Counted from the stretch's first letter, positions 51,529 through 61,204 are shown. The stretch is DNA of 64,000 nt from Rhodococcus sp. KRD197 (GCF_017168235.1 NZ_JABFAO010000014.1:79417-143416), one strand, 5' to 3'. Program-made: numbers and translations. The notes: generated by a model from the letters alone, not told the origin.

Positions 51529-53160
51529 CTACACCGTTTCTCTGTCGTGGGTCTCGGAGTCGCTCGAGGTTGTCGGCGGCCAGATCTGTGAGCGGAGGGT
51601 CTGGAATTCAGGTCCCCATCCCGCGTGATCGGTGCGAGCCAACCCGCCCATGTGCACTCTCGAGGCGCCGTGCTCGCCGGGGTGGACCCGGAACCAGACA
51701 CGGCGGCGTGTGATCACCAGGGAGATCAGGAGTCCGGTCATCATCGTGATGGCGAACACGAGAACCCACCGCTGTGCAGGGTCGTACCCGACCTGCAGGT
51801 TCGCGAACTCCTTGGCGCCGTCGAACCGGACGACAGTGCCGTCGGAGAGGGTTGTGGACTCCCCGGGCCGCAGGTTGACCCGGTCCTGTTTCACCAGCCG
51901 GCCCTGATTGATCATCTCCTTGTTCAGCGAGAAGATCGACTGCGGGATGCCGGTGTCGAGGCCGGTATCGCCTTTGTAGATGTCCACTGCCACAGCTGGA
52001 TCGACCAATTCCGGGAAGCGGGAGGACAGCAGGGTTCCGTTGAATTGTGCCGTGGGCGCGAAGAGACCTTCGATGGCGATCTGGCCTCGGCGTCGCTCGT
52101 CGGCGGTGGCGTATGTTCCACCGGGCGGGTCGAACCGCAGCGCCCCGCTGCTGAGGAACGTGGTGGCGTCGTCCGGGCGGAACTGTAGGGCCTCGGTGCG
52201 GCTCTGGCCGTCGGGGAAGGTGACGGTGAATTCGGGGGCATAACCGTGTCCGGTGAGATAAACACGCTCGTCCCCGAGCCGTAAGGGTTCGTTGACCTGG
52301 AGTTGGAAGTCTCGCCAGGTGCCGGCGGTGATGTCGTCGGCGGTTTGGTAGGAGATGTTCGAGGTGAACATCTTGGCCTGACCATTGTCGAGGTAGTCGG
52401 CGGTGAAGTCCTTGACCCGGATGCAGAAGGGCTCGAGTCCGGTTCCGTCGGTGCTGTTGCCGGTGCGGAAGGAGTCGTAGATCGCAGGCGAGGTGTTGCA
52501 GAAACCAGGTCCGTTGTCGGCGATGACGATGACCGAGCCCTCGTAGCCGAAGAGCTTGCCGATGGCGATGGCAACGAGCAGACCGATCAGCGAGAAATGA
52601 AAGAGCAGGTTTCCTGCCTCGCGGGTATAGCCCTTCTCGGCGGAGAGAGTGAGCACCCCGTTCGGTTCGGGGCGGAGGGCCGTTCGCCATCCTTTCAAAT
52701 GCTGCGTGATCTCGCCCATGATCTTTTCCGGGCTGCCGGGGAGTTCGCCGCGGTGATGCAGCGGCAGTCGCATGAGGTTTCGAGGTACTCGAACAGGCTG
52801 TGCACGCAAGGATTTGGCGTGTTCGACCAGTCGGGGGGTCAGGCACCCGATCAGCGAGAGGAACAGCAGGACGTACACGGCGGTGAACCAGAAACTTCCG
52901 AAGACGTCGAACAATTCCAGCGTGTCCATCACCGGTCCGAGAACCGGGCGCGCGGCGATGTAGGCATCGACGGCCTGTGTGTTGAGGTTGCGCTGAGGGA
53001 GCAGGGCGCCGGGGACTGCTGCGAGGGCGAGCAGGAACAACAACACCAACGCGGTACGCATCGAGGTCAATTGCCGCCACCTGTTGCGGAGCACGGCACG
53101 CGCGTTGATCGACCGTCGCTGCGATACCGATGGTGGGCGTTCGTCCACTGTCACCGCCAC
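51529..53160 (-). CDS. resB: Cytochrome c biogenesis protein ResB
   Basis: A 543-residue ResB/Ccs1 protein: three N-terminal helices (for example RTALVLLFLLALAAVPGALL), a large outer domain, and a last helix near residue 455 (VLVFAITMMTGLLISLVI). It partners with CcsB in system II cytochrome c maturation. GTG start. The operator at 53183-53207 lies 23 bp upstream, so the pair is under the same control as the copper genes. Confidence 0.9.
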   Translation of the reverse strand: MAVTVDERPPSVSQRRSINARAVLRNRWRQLTSMRTALVLLFLLALAAVPGALLPQRNLNTQAVDAYIAARPVLGPVMDTLELFDVFGSFWFTAVYVLLFLSLIGCLTPRLVEHAKSLRAQPVRVPRNLMRLPLHHRGELPGSPEKIMGEITQHLKGWRTALRPEPNGVLTLSAEKGYTREAGNLLFHFSLIGLLVAIAIGKLFGYEGSVIVIADNGPGFCNTSPAIYDSFRTGNSTDGTGLEPFCIRVKDFTADYLDNGQAKMFTSNISYQTADDITAGTWRDFQLQVNEPLRLGDERVYLTGHGYAPEFTVTFPDGQSRTEALQFRPDDATTFLSSGALRFDPPGGTYATADERRRGQIAIEGLFAPTAQFNGTLLSSRFPELVDPAVAVDIYKGDTGLDTGIPQSIFSLNKEMINQGRLVKQDRVNLRPGESTTLSDGTVVRFDGAKEFANLQVGYDPAQRWVLVFAITMMTGLLISLVITRRRVWFRVHPGEHGASRVHMGGLARTDHAGWGPEFQTLRSQIWPPTTSSDSETHDRETV

Positions 53161-53181
53161 GCACCCTTCCCTGGTTGCATA

Positions 53182-54813
53182 TCAAATACTACGCAGCATA
53201 GTAGTTGGTGGGGTGGGTGCGATTACTCGTGGTCGTCGTCGTAGCGAAAAAGTCAGTGCTACAACGGCCCCCGCTGCGAGTGTCCATTCCGGAACGGCAC
53301 CGACGACGGTCGCCGGAGTGAGGCCGGTACTCAATGGGATCTCTGCCACCACAGCTGCAGGGGTGAACAGGTCCGTTCGGTTGGTGACCGTGCCGCGTGC
53401 ATCGATGACGGCGCTGACTCCGCTGGTGGCGGAGACCACGACGCTTCGTCCGTGTTCGACGGCACGCACCCGGGACATGGCCAGTTGTTGGTAGGTCATG
53501 TTGGTGCGGCCGAAAGTGGCGTTGTTGGTAGGCACCGCGATCAGCTCGGCACCGGCGCGAACGGAATCTGTGAGCAACGAGTCGAAGGCGACCTCGTAGC
53601 AGGTGGCCACCGCCACGGGCACTCCTGCGAGATCGACGACACCGTTACCCTCGCCGGGGACGAAGTTTCCTGCCTGGGCAGCATAGGGGGACAGCGCAGT
53701 GACGATCGTGCGCAGCGGCAGGTATTCGCCGAAAGGCACCAGTTGCCGCTTGTCGTGTGTCTGTCCGGGCCCGGTGACGGGATCCCACACGATCGAGGTG
53801 TTCGTCGTGGTGTCATCGTCTCGGCGCAGTACCGCGCCGACGAGAATCGGGACTCCGACTGCTCGGGCTGCGGCGTCGATACGTGCGGCGGCATCGGGGT
53901 TGCGCAGAGGATCGATGTCGGAGGAGTTCTCCGGCCAGATGACCAGATCGGGCGTACGCACTCGCCCGGACTCGATGTCGGCGGCAAGATCGATCGTACG
54001 GGCGACGTGGTTGTCCAGTACTGCTCGCCGTTGGGCGTTGAAGTCGAGACCGAGCCGCGGCACGTTGCCCTGCACCAAGGCAACGGTGACCGTGTCCTGC
54101 TGCGGCGGAGCGAACAGTGGAGCTGCCACCGTGAGCGCCCCCAGTGCAGCTGCGGCGCCCAGGTACGACGCCGCTACCCCTATTCGGCGGAGGCGACCGG
54201 ACACGATGGCACTGGCGACAGCGGCCCCGATCAACACCACGACGAACGACAACCCTGGTGCGCCGATCAAAGCGGCCAAGGGCAGAAACGGACCGTCGGA
54301 CTGACCGAATGCGATTCGGCCCCAGGGGAAACCGCCGAACGGGATCCGCGAGCGCGCCGCCTCCATCGCCACCCAGGCGCATGCCACCCAGACCGGCCCG
54401 CACGGTAGTCGGGACATCCGGTCCGCCACGGCGCCGAAACCTGCGACGAAGAGTGCCTGAACGGCGGCCAGCGCCAGCCACGGCGTCGATCCGACATACT
54501 CCCCCACCCACGGCAGAAGGGGTACGAAGAACGCCGACCCGGCGACGAAGCCGTAGCCGGCTCCCGCCAGCGCTGTGCGCCCGCGGACCGCCAGTAGTAA
54601 CACGGCAATCGCCACCGGAGCGAGAACCCACAGATCGACGGGCGGAAATGTGGCGTACAACAGCAGCCCGGACGAGGCGGCGGCGAAGAGGCGGATCCAA
54701 GCTCGTACCCCGCTACCACCCATCGACCACCGCGGCGAGCTCCGTATGTCCCGGGGTGATCGACGTCCGGGTTCGATGCCGGGTGCCGCAGTCACGACGG
54801 CATGCGCGTACAT
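53182..54813 (-). CDS. lnt: Apolipoprotein N-acyltransferase, intact (right arm)
   Basis: A 543-residue Lnt with about seven N-terminal helices and a nitrilase-like catalytic domain. The catalytic residues are Glu in VIWPENSSD, Lys in THDKRQLVPFGEY and Cys in VATCYEVAFD. It adds the third acyl chain to lipoproteins. A GTG at 54792 aligns with the left-arm start and is an alternative. The last codons (TTMLRSI, stop) are read through operator site 8, so coding and operator overlap. It is complete, unlike the left copy. Confidence 0.9.
   Translation of the reverse strand: MYAHAVVTAAPGIEPGRRSPRDIRSSPRWSMGGSGVRAWIRLFAAASSGLLLYATFPPVDLWVLAPVAIAVLLLAVRGRTALAGAGYGFVAGSAFFVPLLPWVGEYVGSTPWLALAAVQALFVAGFGAVADRMSRLPCGPVWVACAWVAMEAARSRIPFGGFPWGRIAFGQSDGPFLPLAALIGAPGLSFVVVLIGAAVASAIVSGRLRRIGVAASYLGAAAALGALTVAAPLFAPPQQDTVTVALVQGNVPRLGLDFNAQRRAVLDNHVARTIDLAADIESGRVRTPDLVIWPENSSDIDPLRNPDAAARIDAAARAVGVPILVGAVLRRDDDTTTNTSIVWDPVTGPGQTHDKRQLVPFGEYLPLRTIVTALSPYAAQAGNFVPGEGNGVVDLAGVPVAVATCYEVAFDSLLTDSVRAGAELIAVPTNNATFGRTNMTYQQLAMSRVRAVEHGRSVVVSATSGVSAVIDARGTVTNRTDLFTPAAVVAEIPLSTGLTPATVVGAVPEWTLAAGAVVALTFSLRRRPRVIAPTPPTTMLRSI
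53183..53207. promoter_or_regulatory. BlaI-type operator, site 8
   Basis: CAAATACTACG, spacer CAG, CATAGTAGTTG: a near-perfect dyad 23 bp upstream of resB. It is embedded in the last codons and stop of lnt. Confidence 0.85.
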
Positions 54814-54842
54814 CGGGTGCTGGGAGAGCCTCTACCGTTCAT

Positions 54843-54868
54843 CAATTACTATGGTGCATAGTATTTAG
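54843..54868. promoter_or_regulatory. BlaI-type operator, site 9
   Basis: CAATTACTATG, spacer GTG, CATAGTATTTAG: dyad between lnt and lspA of the right arm, 30 bp before lnt. Counterpart of site 7. Confidence 0.85.
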
Positions 54869-54960
54869 AGTGTTGGCAACTCTGCAGTGCTCACCGATCC
54901 TCTTTCCGTCGGCGCGCAGCATCAGCATCAGTCCGGCACACCCCCGAGAACGAGGACGAC

Positions 54961-55479
54961 GTGACCCGCTCCCCCACCACTGCCGCGCGAGTACGCGCAC
55001 GCGCAGCGACACTCGTTCTGGCTCTGACCGCGACTGCACTCGCGGCCGGCTACTGGGCGCAAGAAGCGTTGCCGGGTTCTCCGATCCCACTGTCATTACT
55101 CGAATTGCGCCTCACCTTCAACCGCGGGGTGGCATTCAGCCTGGGCGATTCGCTGCCCTGGTGGACGGTCGTCGCGGTCACGACGACGATCACCGCCGGG
55201 CTCGCAGTTTACGGATGGCGCACCGCCCGACCCGGAGATCGGGTCACCACGGCAGCTCTGGCGTTGATCCTCGCCGGCGCCCTGTCCAACGTCCTCGACC
55301 GGATCGCCGACGGCGCGGTCACGGACTACTTTCACACCGGATGGTGGCCGACGTTCAATCTCCCCGATGTCTACATCACCATTGGCGTCGTAGTGCTGAT
55401 CGGAGCCTCGTTCTTCGCCAGGAACTCAGCAGAGTTGCACTGCGGTTCCGATCCGACGCCCGAGCGCACCGGATCATGA
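54961..55479 (+). CDS. lspA: Signal peptidase II (right copy)
   Basis: A 172-residue LspA with four helices and catalytic Asp in SNVLDRIADGAVTDYF and FNLPDVYI. It is a diverged copy of the left gene. The GTG at 54961 follows GAGGACGAC. It is divergent from lnt and shares operator site 9, so the last two steps of lipoprotein maturation are controlled together. Confidence 0.9.
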   Translation: MTRSPTTAARVRARAATLVLALTATALAAGYWAQEALPGSPIPLSLLELRLTFNRGVAFSLGDSLPWWTVVAVTTTITAGLAVYGWRTARPGDRVTTAALALILAGALSNVLDRIADGAVTDYFHTGWWPTFNLPDVYITIGVVVLIGASFFARNSAELHCGSDPTPERTGS

Positions 55480-55761
55480 ACCTCGCGTACGGGAACCCTC
55501 GGTACACCGCCGTTGCGGATCACTGTGCGCTGATCCTGCTGCGCGAGCGGCACTCCCGCGAATCGTGACCGAGTGCGATGTGCTCTTACCGGTCCGAACG
55601 CCCTGGGCTCGATCGCTCTCGTGCCACCCCGGACGTTCGCGCCGCTCGACACTCACCCGGCAGTACACCGCTCGAAGCCGTTCGTCGATGGTGCAGACCG
55701 GCCAGCAGTCAGAGCGGCTTCTCCTCGCCGACACGGCAATCACCGGGATCGGAACTCGACC

Positions 55762-56313
55762 ATGACGACGCACGAGATGCCGCTACTGACCGTCCCGGCC
55801 ACCGACGAGGCTGCAGCAACTCTGGCCGACTGGCTGATACGCAGCGTGGTCCCGACCGTCCTCGACGGCGCAGGAATGGCGTTGGACGCCGACACTCTGT
55901 GCGCGTTGGCGCCGATCACTGCCCGCCGCATCGGGGGTCGCCGTCGGTTGCGGGCTCACGAGCGCCAGCTCGATCTGGTGATCACCGCGATCGAGGAGAG
56001 GCTCCAACGGCGCTCGGCGTCACCGTCTGCCGGCGAAGCGGCAGTCGTCGCAGGTCTCTCGATCCGGTCGCTACCCGACGAAGTCCTCGATGCCGCGGCC
56101 CACATGGCGGGTACGATCGCCGATTGCGGAAGCCCCGCCGCGGCATTGGCGAATCGGGCGCTACAGCTCGGCGCAATCATCGTCGACACCGGACTCGGCG
56201 CCGTTGCAGCCGAGGACCTGCGCCTCCGAGTCGTCGAGTCGTACTGTTCGCTGCTTACCTACCTGTGGACCACCGACCCAGCTACGCAGATCCATCTCAC
56301 GACACCGCGATGA
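55762..56313 (+). CDS. Hypothetical 183-residue protein, right arm only
   Basis: A soluble, helix-rich protein (ATLADWLIRSVVPTVLDGAG; AAEDLRLRVVESYCSLLTYL) without membrane segments or known motif. It takes the place of the Rieske gene between lspA and the CDF gene. The ATG at 55762 has no strong ribosome site; an upstream open frame is not protein-like. Function unknown. Confidence 0.5.
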   Translation: MTTHEMPLLTVPATDEAAATLADWLIRSVVPTVLDGAGMALDADTLCALAPITARRIGGRRRLRAHERQLDLVITAIEERLQRRSASPSAGEAAVVAGLSIRSLPDEVLDAAAHMAGTIADCGSPAAALANRALQLGAIIVDTGLGAVAAEDLRLRVVESYCSLLTYLWTTDPATQIHLTTPR

Positions 56314-56376
56314 CCGCCCCCGGGCCAGTCCGCCTCGAACCGGCCTCGCCCGCGCCACAGACTTCGACTCGGCCTG

Positions 56377-57300
56377 TCACCACGTCACCTCTCGGCACCG
56401 GCCCTCGCCTTGAGGGGGCTCGACTTGCAGCGTGGCGTGCTCGAGACCATAGCGCTCGAGAAGGACTTGTTGAGCTGCAGCGAGCACTCGGGGCGATTCG
56501 ACACCCGGGGCGACAGTCAGGTGCGCCGAGGCGACCTCCATTCCAGACGTGAGGGTCCAGATGTGCAGGTCATGCACCTCCTCGACATCCTCGACGTCGG
56601 TCAACGACTTCGCCACTGCCGTCACATCGATGCCAGACGGGGCGTGCTGCAGCAGTATGTGAACGGCATGACGGCCCAGGCTGAATGCGCGCGGCAGGAC
56701 GAACACGCCGATAGCGACCGCGATGACCGGGTCGGCGTACCGCCATTCGAACAGCACGGTGACCAGCCCGCTGACGAGCACGCCGATCGAGCCGAGCATG
56801 TCGGCCATCACCTCGAGGTACGCGCCCCGAACATTCAGACTTTCCTTCGCGCCGCTACGCAGCAGAACGAACGCGACGAGGTTCATCACGAGCCCGAGAG
56901 TGGCCACCAGCATCACCGGAACACCGGGGACCTCGGGCGGATTCGACATACGTTGGGCTGCTTCGTAGAGAATCCATCCGGCAACCCCGAACAGCAACAG
57001 TGCGTTGAACAATGCGGCGAACACCTCGGCTCGGTAGAGCCCGAACGTGCGCGCAGCCTTGCTCGATTGCCGCTGCGCGAGAGTGATCGCCACGATCGCC
57101 ATCAGCACCCCGAACACGTCGGTGAACACGTGCGCGGAATCGGAGAGCAACGCCAGCGACGAAGTGGACAGGCCGACCACCACCTGCGTCACGAGGGTGA
57201 CCGCCCCCAGGCCGACAGCGATCCACAATCGGCCCAGGTGTTTACCGGACGCGCTGGCCGGTGATCCCGGCTCTATCCCATGGCCGTGCCCATGCCCCAT
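56377..57300 (-). CDS. CDF family cation diffusion exporter (right copy)
   Basis: A 307-residue CDF protein, about nine in ten residues identical to the left copy by eye, with the same His-rich start and sites (SDSAHVFTD; LEVMADMLGS). Most differences are in the cytoplasmic domain (for example AVAKSLTDVEDVEE), so metal sensing or dimer contacts may differ. The start follows AAGGAG. Divergent from copD-ctaG. Confidence 0.9.
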   Translation of the reverse strand: MGHGHGHGIEPGSPASASGKHLGRLWIAVGLGAVTLVTQVVVGLSTSSLALLSDSAHVFTDVFGVLMAIVAITLAQRQSSKAARTFGLYRAEVFAALFNALLLFGVAGWILYEAAQRMSNPPEVPGVPVMLVATLGLVMNLVAFVLLRSGAKESLNVRGAYLEVMADMLGSIGVLVSGLVTVLFEWRYADPVIAVAIGVFVLPRAFSLGRHAVHILLQHAPSGIDVTAVAKSLTDVEDVEEVHDLHIWTLTSGMEVASAHLTVAPGVESPRVLAAAQQVLLERYGLEHATLQVEPPQGEGRCREVTW

Positions 57301-57337
57301 CGATACTCCTTCATAGCTTTCCGACTGCCGAACAAAA

Positions 57338-57357
57338 CATATTGCGATATGCGCATA
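57338..57357. promoter_or_regulatory. CATAT-type dyad before the right CDF exporter
   Basis: CATAT, TGCG, ATATG followed by CGCATA. Same arrangement as at 12461-12485. Likely operator of an ArsR-type metal sensor. Confidence 0.5.
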
Positions 57358-57401
57358 TATGCAAGTGTTGCGATTCGTCCGACCGTGGTTGCCCGCAGTC
57401 G

Positions 57402-57424
57402 TACAACTATCATTCGTAGTAATT
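57402..57424. promoter_or_regulatory. BlaI-type operator, site 10
   Basis: TACAACTATCATTCGTAGTA followed by ATT: imperfect dyad about 73 bp upstream of copD-ctaG, counterpart of site 6 with one base changed. Confidence 0.65.
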
Positions 57425-57496
57425 CATTGTCGGCGCAGGTCGGTCCGACCTCGTGCCAATATCACCGACACGATCTACCGGGAAGAGGCGCACACC

Positions 57497-59521
57497 ATGG
57501 CCACCGAAGCCGCCCACTCGACCCGCGGTGCAGTGGATCGACGCTCCGGATCACAGGTGATGGTGCTGTGCGCGGCGATTGCCGCCGTGGTCGCTGCACT
57601 GCTCGCCGCGGTGTCGACATCGCAGGCGTTGGTTCTACTGGGGCTCCCCGATCCTGGCCCGGTCACCACCTATGGCATCCCGGCACTGACCGCTATCGGC
57701 GAGGTGGCCGCCGTCGTCGCGGCCGGATCCTTGCTCCTTGCAGCATTCCTCGTTCCACCCCAGAGGTCGGGCGTACTCGATATCGACGGATACGTAGCCG
57801 TCCGCACGGCTGCGACGGCATCGGCAGTATGGGCGATCTGCGCGGCGGCGTTGGTACCGCTGACGCTCTCGGACGCCTCGGGCCAACCCGTCGGATCCGT
57901 TGCGGCGCAACCGATGCAATTCCTCGGCGCGATCGGTGACGTCGAGGCCGCCGCTGCATGGGCAATCACGTCCGCGATCGCAGCGATCACCGCCGCAGCA
58001 TGCGCATCGGTGTTACGACACCAGTGGACCCCCGCGTTGTTCGCCCTGTCGATGCTCGCGCTGATACCGCGGGCAGTGACCGGTCATTCCTCGACCGGCG
58101 GCAATCACGACATCGCAACGAACTCGCTGATCCTGCACATTCTTGCTGCTGCAGTGTGGGTCGGCGGACTCCTCGCGCTGGTGGCTCATGCACTGCGCGG
58201 CGGTGGGCACCTTGCCGTAGCAACCCGACGCTACTCGGTGATCGCTCTGATCGCGTTCGTGACCATGGCCGTCTCCGGCATAGTCAACGCCGCCGTGCGA
58301 GTGCCCGTGACGTCGCTGTGGGATTCGACCTACGGCATTCTGATCCTGGCGAAGATCGCCGCCCTCGCGATCGTGGGAACCCTCGGGTGGATACAACGAC
58401 GACGAACGGTCGGCGCCCTGGCTCTCGACCCCGCGAACCGCAGAACCCTGATCACTCTGTCGATGATCGAGACCCTCGTTCTCGTCACCACCGTGGGCCT
58501 GGCAGTCGCACTCGGTCGCACCCCCCCGCCCCCGCCGCAGGACGCCTCGCTGCCCCAGGCGCACGAAGAAGCCCTGGGCTACGTGTTGGGCGGGCCACCC
58601 ACCGCTGCACGATTGACATTCGAATGGCGTTTCGATCTGGTGTTCGGGTCTGCGGCTGTGATCGCTGCTGTCCTGTACATGGTTGCACTGCGACGTCGGC
58701 GGCGGGCGGGCCTGCCATGGCGGCGGCGGTGGACCGCGAGCTGGTTGGCAGGTACCGCGGTGCTACTCGTGGCGACGTCGTCCGGAGTCGGTCTCTACAG
58801 CCCGGCGGTGTTCAGTGTGCACATGGCGGGACTGACCGCGGTAGCCATCGTCGTGCCGTTGCTCCTGGTCCTCGGCCGACCGGCCACCTTGTTCGCCTCG
58901 GTCCTGCCGACCGCATCGGCAGCCGAGGAACCGGGTTTGCGCGAATGGCTCCGGGCTGCATGGCACAGCCGAGCAGTCCGGATCGCGGTCAACCCCTGGG
59001 TCAGCACCGCGGTGTTCCTGAGCAGCTTCTACCTGCTCTACCCCGGCGGAGTATTCGACACCGTCGCCGACTCGCATGTCGCACACATGGTGATGAAGGG
59101 CTGGTTCCTGATCGTCGGGATGGTGATGTTCTGGGGCACGGTCGGTCTCGACCCAGTTCCGAGACCGATCCCGGGGCTGACGAAGTTGCTCGCGAGTATC
59201 ACCGCGTTGGCCGGGTTCGCATTCTTTCTCGTCGTGACGATCGATCTCGAGACTGCGCTCGGAGCGAGCTTCTACAGCGGTCTGCGTCTGGACTGGAATG
59301 CAGACCTGCTGGCCGATCAGCGCCGCGGCGGCACTCTGGCGTGGGGAATCGGTGAATTACCGTTGCTCGCTGCCGCCGTTCTCGCTGCGGTCCGGTGGTC
59401 GGCGGCCGATGAGAGCGCTGCACGCCACCGTGATCGAACAGTCGACGATCAGGGTGACACCGAACTCGAGGCGTACAACTCGATGCTCGGCAGCCTGTCG
59501 TCTCGGCGAGATGACAGCTGA
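57497..59521 (+). CDS. copD: CopD-CtaG fusion (right copy)
   Basis: A 674-residue membrane protein, the same length as the left copy and highly similar. It keeps the CopD His region (TGHSSTGGNHDIATN) and the CtaG His region (DSHVAHMVMKGWFL). Start ATG 57497 after GGAAGAGG. It should transport or allocate copper between membrane and oxidase. Controlled by site 10. Confidence 0.9.
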   Translation: MATEAAHSTRGAVDRRSGSQVMVLCAAIAAVVAALLAAVSTSQALVLLGLPDPGPVTTYGIPALTAIGEVAAVVAAGSLLLAAFLVPPQRSGVLDIDGYVAVRTAATASAVWAICAAALVPLTLSDASGQPVGSVAAQPMQFLGAIGDVEAAAAWAITSAIAAITAAACASVLRHQWTPALFALSMLALIPRAVTGHSSTGGNHDIATNSLILHILAAAVWVGGLLALVAHALRGGGHLAVATRRYSVIALIAFVTMAVSGIVNAAVRVPVTSLWDSTYGILILAKIAALAIVGTLGWIQRRRTVGALALDPANRRTLITLSMIETLVLVTTVGLAVALGRTPPPPPQDASLPQAHEEALGYVLGGPPTAARLTFEWRFDLVFGSAAVIAAVLYMVALRRRRRAGLPWRRRWTASWLAGTAVLLVATSSGVGLYSPAVFSVHMAGLTAVAIVVPLLLVLGRPATLFASVLPTASAAEEPGLREWLRAAWHSRAVRIAVNPWVSTAVFLSSFYLLYPGGVFDTVADSHVAHMVMKGWFLIVGMVMFWGTVGLDPVPRPIPGLTKLLASITALAGFAFFLVVTIDLETALGASFYSGLRLDWNADLLADQRRGGTLAWGIGELPLLAAAVLAAVRWSAADESAARHRDRTVDDQGDTELEAYNSMLGSLSSRRDDS

Positions 59522-59620
59522 CACCTCACGAGCACCGGTCGAGATCGCTCCGCGCTACCGGATGTAGGGACATACGGCAACTGTGACCTGCAGCGCGGGG
59601 GACAACGGGAACCGAGATGG

Positions 59621-59646
59621 AAAAACTATGCTCAATAGTAGTAACC
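59621..59646. promoter_or_regulatory. BlaI-type operator, site 11
   Basis: AAAAACTATG, spacer, AATAGTAGTAACC: imperfect dyad 67 bp upstream of the right M23-blaI-M56 operon, counterpart of site 5. Confidence 0.75.
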
Positions 59647-59712
59647 TGTGGCCTGACCGTCACCATTTCGTTATCTCGAACGAGACTTTTGCCTCGTAGC
59701 CACCCAAGGATT

Positions 59713-60825
59713 GTGATCTTGGCCCGACACCGCATGCCCGACCCAACAGCCGACGAATGCGCAGTGCCAAGACACAGCGGCGTGGTCCCGACGCCCCACG
59801 GCAACGGACACTCGGCGCTCACCGAACGCCCCCGTCATCGACGGGCCGAGTTCACACCCTCGCGCTTCGTGACCGAATCGACCACGGTCGCCCGGTACGC
59901 CGAGAGCCGGTCGACACTCGGCCATCTGGCATCGACGAAGACTCCCGCGCACGAGACTCCCGCACACAGCGCACCCGCGCAGGAGGCACTCGGTGACGCG
60001 GACAGCGCAGCCGTGAACACCGCTGCGCCGAGGTGGGATGCGCGCGTAGCCGGTTCGGAGCACAGACCGCACGGCAACCCTGACCATGCCGATCTCGGGA
60101 ACGCATCACAGCACATCGGACGCGGACTTCATCGTCGCCGGATACCCAAGCCCGGTGGCCGCGCCATCGCCGCGTCGGTCGCAGTCGGCGCCTTCCTCTC
60201 TGCAGCAGCCACATCACCGAACGCGGGATCGGAGGAGAGTGTCGCCCTGAGCGCCGCCAGTACCGATCAACCTCCCGCCGGCGCCTTACCTCCGAGCCCC
60301 ATCGCGTCCATCCCGCAGGTGTTACAAGTGCCCGATCTCGACGTGGGCCGGCTCGCACAGCAATGGACCGAGCAACTGGCCGAGGGCGGAGCCCGGGCGG
60401 CCGAGCGCGCCGCGCGTGAGGCCGAGGCGCGGCGCCCACTGTCGGTGATGCCGGTATCGGGAACGCTGACCTCCAACTACGGCGCACGGTGGGGGACAAC
60501 GCACTACGGACTCGACATAGCCAATACGATCGGGACGCCGATCGTGTCGGTAACCGACGGTGAGGTCATCGAAGCAGGGCCGGCGCAAGGGTTCGGACTA
60601 TGGGTGCGTATCCGTCAGGACGACGGCACGATCGGGGTGTACGGGCACATCGACCAGGCACTCGTCACCGCCGGTCAACGCGTGAAAGCCGGCGAGCTCA
60701 TTGCTACGGTAGGCAACCGAGGCCAATCGACCGGGCCTCACCTGCATTACGAAGTGTGGCAATCCGATGGGGCCAAGTCCGACCCGACGGCCTGGCTGTC
60801 GGCGCGCGGAGTCGATATCACCTGA
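59713..60825 (+). CDS. M23 peptidase, first gene of the blaI operon (right copy)
   Basis: A 370-residue protein. The N-terminal cytoplasmic region (about 165 residues) is much less alike than the rest when compared with the left copy, while the membrane segment (RAIAASVAVGAFLSAAATSP) and the M23 domain are nearly identical. Zinc ligands: THYGLDIAN and GPHLHYEVW. The GTG at 59713 matches the left start. The faster change in the N-terminus suggests it has few constraints or faces a variable partner. Confidence 0.87.
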   Translation: MILARHRMPDPTADECAVPRHSGVVPTPHGNGHSALTERPRHRRAEFTPSRFVTESTTVARYAESRSTLGHLASTKTPAHETPAHSAPAQEALGDADSAAVNTAAPRWDARVAGSEHRPHGNPDHADLGNASQHIGRGLHRRRIPKPGGRAIAASVAVGAFLSAAATSPNAGSEESVALSAASTDQPPAGALPPSPIASIPQVLQVPDLDVGRLAQQWTEQLAEGGARAAERAAREAEARRPLSVMPVSGTLTSNYGARWGTTHYGLDIANTIGTPIVSVTDGEVIEAGPAQGFGLWVRIRQDDGTIGVYGHIDQALVTAGQRVKAGELIATVGNRGQSTGPHLHYEVWQSDGAKSDPTAWLSARGVDIT

Positions 60826-60850
60826 CACGATGAGGAAAGTAGAACTGGCG

Positions 60851-61204
60851 ATGAAAAGGCTCGGTGATCTCGAAGCGGAGGTGATGAACGTGCTCTGGAA
60901 TTGCGATCGACCACAGTCGGTCCACGATCTGCGCGAGCTCATGGCCGACCGGAATCCCGCCTACACCACGATTCTGACTGTCGTGACCCATCTTCACGAG
61001 AAGGGGTGGGTCGAGCGAACCAAACAGTCCCGCGCGTATCTGTACTCCCCGGTGCAGTCGCGAGCGGAGGCAACTTCTCAAGCGCTGCGTGAGCTACTCG
61101 ACACCAGCGCCGACTCGGCCGCCGTGCTCATGCACTTCGCGAAGACCGTCACCGACGAGGAACTGGACGCCCTGCGGGGAAACCTGCCGGACGTGAACCG
61201 ATGA
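60851..61204 (+). CDS. blaI: BlaI/MecI/CopY family repressor, right copy
   Basis: A 117-residue repressor differing from the left copy at only about eight residues, none in the recognition region (AYTTILTVVTHLHEKGW). Both should therefore bind the same operators and could form mixed dimers. The ATG at 60851 is used by analogy with the left copy. The stop overlaps the ATG of the M56 gene. Confidence 0.92.
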   Translation: MKRLGDLEAEVMNVLWNCDRPQSVHDLRELMADRNPAYTTILTVVTHLHEKGWVERTKQSRAYLYSPVQSRAEATSQALRELLDTSADSAAVLMHFAKTVTDEELDALRGNLPDVNR

